Shown: in pieces, positions 59,492 to 64,000 of the stretch
Layout: the number at the start of each line of letters is the position of its first letter
Position numbering within the stretch: position 1 is the stretch's first letter
From: Heliopora coerulea
Lineage: Eukaryota > Cnidaria > Anthozoa > Scleralcyonacea > Helioporidae
DNA: 64,000 bases
Direction: 5' to 3'
Assembly (NCBI GenBank): GCA_030142905.1
Contig: JASJOG010000076.1
Location: 62,001 to 126,000 of the forward strand
Notes under the pieces: model-generated
Told to the model about the DNA's origin: nothing
What the model saw: the letters and a program-made list of their open reading frames with translations, nothing else
The model's database searches: none
Translations under genes and position numbers: made by a program

Positions 59492-62400
59492 TTATGTTGG
59501 GGTATCAACTGCTGGCATAATTTGATTTTTGCTAGTTCGGCCTGTTGAGTACCAGAAATCAGGCGAACCACTTTCATTTGTTTCCACCCAGTTTCCAAGA
59601 GATGGTTTGACAGAACTTGCAGAAAGAGGAGCTGACTTATCCGATTGTGGTTTCTGGAAGGTCGACAGGTGATTGCTTAGATCTCTTGAGTTGTCCCATC
59701 GAGCTCTTCGTCTTTGAAAGACCACATGGATCTACACAGCACAAAATTAAATCCACAGATTAACAATTACCAGAAACGGAATTTTATAGGAGAAATGTCC
59801 TCTTAAACGTCCAGGAACATTTGAGAGCAAACAGACAGCAAATAATATTTAATGATCAATGGAGTATTAACTGATAAATTGATAGAGATTGAGCAATAAC
59901 ATATCGAAAAAAAATTACAAAACGTAACGACATATGATTCTTTCCAAGTGAGAATTTAGACTTACCTCTGTGCTTCGAACAACATGGAAGAGGAAGATCA
60001 TGAAACCCTAGAAAAAGGAATTTTACGAAGTTAACGACGGGGATAAAACCGAGAAAAACGGACAACAAAGAAGTTCTTCCTTTGGAAAAACACAATTTTT
60101 CCATGGTCAGCAAACACCATATAAATTGGGATTTCTCTGATATTTCCAAAGTGATTTCCTGCAGTTTGCAACCAAGTAAGAGGTTACAGTTGCGATGAAA
60201 AGTCAGGGTTTAAACTAAAATCTATAATTTCCTAAATTTTCTAGCGTTCCAATTTCCAGTGACCCCAAACTCGTAATTAAATAGAGGAGAATTATTTATC
60301 AGTTGGAAACACATCTTTCCAGGAAAGGCCAGAATATAATTAACTAGAATAAAACAATCTCGGATCGGGCAGCGGAAGATTTTAACTCCAACACTTAGGT
60401 TGTTAGATGTCTCCTTTAAAAACGTTTTAATTATTTGTTTAAAAAAAAAAAACAAAAAAAAAAACAAAACATGAAAAGCCGACGATTTGAAGAAATAAAG
60501 AATAAAACATAAACGGAATAAATTAATAAAGTCAAAGCCAAAAAAAAGAAATAAGTGTGGTGATATTTTAGTTCTATTACAAAGCCATTTTCAAACCAGC
60601 TAGAGAATGACTCTGAAATAGAATGGAAATATCCGCACACATACATTATCTTGCCATGTTTTAACTTGATTACATTTAACACGATGATATTATATGGTAT
60701 ATATTATTATTATACTGTACATATGATATTATTCGGTTTATGTCTTATCATTTATTTTAACTCCAACACCTTGGCTGCTAGATACCTCCTTTAAAAGACA
60801 TCACAGTTTAGTCAAATACTTCTGAAAATCAGTGGATATCAAAATTAGCTGCTCAACTCACCTGTAATGAGTTAAAAATGTTGAAGATGTACTCCAGAAC
60901 AACAGCTGATCTGATCATAGTCAGAACAGAGAGTACCCACGTGGTTCCGAGGATTGGGAACAGAAGTAAACAGGCTTTGACGGACTTTCTACGATGATAA
61001 TTTTGAATATTGGGTAAGTTTAACAAGTCATGACCTGTTGAGCAACGTTTTCTTCACGCTCTTAAGTCAGTTACTTACGATGGTCAAGGAGTAACTAAGG
61101 AACGTTATGGATCGTCGACAATTATCCTTCACCGTTAAAGATCTTTACATCTAATTGGAAAACGTTCATGTAATATCTCAAGAACGAGAAGGAGTGTCTG
61201 ATCTGATTTCTAGACACCGAGAAGTGAAATGAAAAATGAGACGATAGGCCAGATTTTTTAGCGATCTTTAAGGTATTTCGAAATCAAATCAAACATGACT
61301 TTCCAGTGCATGATATAGGTTCTCAAAAGAATCCGTATTCAAAGAGAAAATCAGGGTTAAAGTTGCTAAAATCACGTTTCCAAACTACGTCCCAGTAAAT
61401 GCTTTCTTCGCGTTTTTTTTTTCTGAATTATTAATGAGTTTGAAAACAATAGTTAAAGTTCTCATGAACCATCCTTATGACTATCTGTCAATAAGGATTT
61501 TCGGGTTAAGCAATAAGCATGTTATTCGTTACGTATGATTGATTAGGGGAAAAAATACCTTAGTTGTAGAGATGGACCATCCATAGTCTTATTCATTCTT
61601 GTAATCTCCTTGGCGACCAGGAATAACAGTACGAGATTTACCTTTAAAAGTGGAGAAAAACACCATTCTTGTTATAAGACATAACACAGTCGTAAAAATC
61701 TGTCTCAAACCTCTTTCTCAGTTGTTCCGTTCCCACGTACAAGCTGTGCACTGACGTAACGACTGGAATGACCACGGGGACCAGGATCTCCCTGAAAACC
61801 CTGGACCACCTAAACTGACAAGGGAAATGTATTTATTACCCAAGGTATTTTATGAGAATTTTTACTTTAGTTAAAAGTGGAGGAGGCAATTGCTAGACCC
61901 AAACTGTCATGCTCTGTGCAATGAAGTGTGCAACCAGTTTATGAGGGAGAAATAAGGCATTTACACGTACGATATTCCTTACCTCTATGTAGCATGCTGG
62001 TCGTTGACAGTTAAAATATTATGCATGTGCATTTGTTTAAATGATTATTTCAGAGGAACTACTGAGCCTATCCTTTATTTATTTGTCTTCTTCGCCATAC
62101 ACATACTTTATATGAGTAAGAAAAGAGTTCTTATTGAAAAGCACTGACTGGAGGATGAGGCACTTACAAACCATGAATCATACGTACCAAACACACCAGT
62201 AAAACTGGCCCAAGAAACGACCATATAAAGTAATTCTCCGCAGACACCCAACAGCTAGAATAACGAGGAATTTTAACCCTCAGCGTTGTTCAATATGAAG
62301 AGCCCAATTATTAACTAAAGTCTGTTTGTTTGTCTGTGTGCATGCCTGTCTACCTGTCTGTCTATTTGCCTTTTTGCCAGTCAGTCTACCTGCCTGTTTG

Positions 62401-64000
62401 TCTGTCCGTCTACCTACTTGAATGTCTGTCCATCTCCCAGACAGTCAATTTATTTGTCTGCCTGCCTGCCCGTCTGTCCTATCCGTCCGCCTGTTCGTCC
62501 GACGTCTGTCTGTCCTTCCACCCATCCGTCCATCTATCCGTCCGCATGATTGTCCGTCTGTCCTACCCGTCCGGCCTTCTGTCTATCCTTCTGTCCGGCC
62601 TCCTATCAGTCCGTCCGTCTGTCCTTCTATCAGTCTGTCCGTCCGTCCTTCTGTCTGTCCATCAGTCCTTCCGTCTATCCTTCAGAACTAACGTGAATGA
62701 GGTTGCAGAACAGCGAGCACCCTTAGTGGCTTATGAACAAATTAAAAAAAACAACAAACTTAGTCATCAATCCATTGTTCTTGTGGTACTCACATATGAT
62801 CTGAGACATAGCTCTGAACACCGTCGAGAGTTAATGCTGCAGCTATGACAGACATGATCACAATGACCAGCGGTGTAACTGAATAATGAAAACAAGTGAC
62901 ACGAAAGTTGTATGTCTGAACGTCTGATGCTATCTACGTACAAAACCACGCTAATAGATTAATAAAATACTACATAATATGGCTTTTGATTCATTTTTTT
63001 ATTTGTTGTGAGTGTTTGTTTTGCGTTTGCAGGTTACTGTTTACTTTACACCTTGTTTTGAATGTGTTTTCTCATGTTAAATTAATCATTTGCCGTGTTT
63101 TTACGAAAAAAGTTTAACACTTACGTTGAAAAACATTTGGTTGGTCAATGATTTTCAACAAACACTCTTAACTTCTCTTTTACTTGCGTACAAAGCGGAA
63201 AAAGCCAAAACAAACAACACAAAACCCGAGACAGCTTGAGCAACCGGATGGGAAGTTTTTCTTCTAAAACAAACAACACGAAATTCGAGAGTTTCACCTA
63301 ATATGGAAAGTTTCCAGTTCTTTAGATGGACGTCACCAAAAGCCTCCTACGTTCCTAAGACGACACTAGTTCCAAGGACGTCAACATCAGTTAAGTTTAC
63401 TCTTTGAGCGTTGATTAAACATGCTAAGATGCCTATTCAGCTTTTAAATTATAAACATTATATTCACTAGTCAGTATCTGTGTTTAGATGAAGAATTCTA
63501 CGTTGATAAAAACGACGTCCAAATTCAAAAACGTCTGTTAAGTAAGCTCGCTATTTTTTGCCACCGTCTGTTACGGTCTGCCTCTTCTGGAAAATAATTT
63601 CTGGTGTGAGGCGAAACTTTTCTCGCGAAATGGCCTCATTGTACGTGCAGTTTAATCTTTTTACTTTCTAAACGACAAAATTCTCTTCGTTAGAAAGTTG
63701 AAACAGTTTCTACTCTTTGGGTACTTTGCAAATGTTCTCATGAGAGGTTATCGCGTTAACTGTTTGAAAGGACAATTTCGTAAGGACAATACCACTTTAC
63801 TCAAAAACGATCATAATCATGGCGCCTATGGTAGAGAGAATTTTTTTTTTTAAGTGGCGGCTCAATGAAACAACACCAAGGTGAAGAGGAAGATTACATG
63901 AAAACTTACCCCATGAAAACAAATAATATTTTTTAAGGTAGCTTCCCTCGTTGAAGACTTTTACAACCATCAGGTAAAGGTGATACCCTTCTACTAACAT
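59492..64000 (-). CDS. Adhesion G protein-coupled receptor, 3' part (TM3 to C terminus)
   Basis: Seven exons join in phase: 63910 to beyond 64000, 62794-62878, 62188-62254, 61559-61641, 60862-60988, 59966-60007 and 59492-59731. They encode TM3 (MLVEGYHLYLMVVKVFN), TM4 (TPLVIVIMSVIAAALTL), the ECL2 cysteine and TM5 (CWVSAENYFIWSFLGP, VNLVLLFLVAKEI), TM6 (VKACLLLFPILGTTWVLSVL), TM7 (EYIFNIFNSLQ, GFMIFLFHVV) and a Ser-rich 80-codon tail ending in TAA at 59492-59494. These are class B2 (adhesion) signatures. The GPS/GAIN and ectodomain lie outside the window, so the ligand or subfamily cannot be told. Plasma membrane receptor. Confidence 0.9.
62312..62692. repeat. CTGT/CCGT-rich microsatellite in GPCR intron
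   Basis: Degenerate (CTGT)n passes into (CCGTCTGT)n and (CCGTCCTT)n over about 380 bp. Overlapping open frames rich in Ser, Val, Cys and Pro are artefacts. Confidence 0.9.

Noticed and set aside
61690..61815. Hydrophobic minus-strand segment (ILVPVVIPVVTSV) as an extra GPCR exon
   Set aside because: TM5 exon 62188-62254 joins exon 61559-61641 in phase and gives the expected TM5 sequence; inserting this segment would break the 7TM pattern and leave a 66-nt intron.
62330..62848. 172-codon plus-strand open frame rich in Ser, Val and Cys
   Set aside because: Read-through of a CTGT/CCGT microsatellite in a GPCR intron; overlaps the real minus-strand TM4 exon.

Overview
The window is eukaryotic nuclear DNA from an animal. 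Genes are split by GT-AG introns, intergenic DNA is AT-rich, and transposable elements are abundant: tRNA-derived SINEs, Penelope-like elements, non-LTR retrotransposons, and Tc1, hAT, pogo-like and Harbinger-like DNA elements. Gene structures and repeat types fit an early-branching marine invertebrate, most likely an anthozoan cnidarian (coral or anemone). That assignment is inference. I rebuilt the gene models by hand from splice signals, reading-frame phase across every junction, and protein family motifs.

Layout. (1) ORC5, minus strand, 1399-6508, five exons, 441 aa. Its last intron is a 1.5 kb polypurine satellite. (2) Microsomal epoxide hydrolase EPHX1, plus strand, 7250-14297, four exons, 457 aa. 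It is divergent from ORC5 across 741 bp, and its second intron carries two non-LTR retrotransposon remnants lying tail to tail. (3) An ARHGAP18/28/40-type RhoGAP, minus strand, 14665-23629, 17 coding exons including a 25-nt microexon, 806 aa, converging on EPHX1. (4) Kynureninase KYNU, minus strand, 27377-41610, 15 exons, 468 aa. Its introns are full of mobile DNA. (5) 41650-44489, a non-autonomous hAT-type element with a perfect 8-bp target duplication, 39 bp upstream of the KYNU start codon. (6) 44.5-49.2 kb, two candidate exons of an unrecognised gene, a Penelope-like fragment with a GIY-YIG domain, a small Harbinger-like MITE and a SINE. (7) A Regnase/ZC3H12-like ribonuclease, minus strand, 49218-52505, three exons, 561 aa. 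(8) A gene-poor stretch, 52.5-59.5 kb. (9) The 3' half of an adhesion GPCR, minus strand, 59492 to beyond 64000, from TM3 to the cytoplasmic tail.

The genes are ordinary and are not a functional cluster: replication licensing, xenobiotic epoxide hydrolysis, Rho signalling, the kynurenine pathway, RNA decay and adhesion signalling. The unusual content is in the mobile DNA. Several dispersed copies keep a CTGANGA - hairpin - GAAA arrangement whose stem covaries while its sequence changes, resembling a hammerhead ribozyme core with one extra base. Two of these form inverted dimers inside KYNU introns, and one of them appears to have duplicated a 3' splice site. The ORC5 satellite repeats a unit that reads as a consensus 3' splice site on the sense strand.
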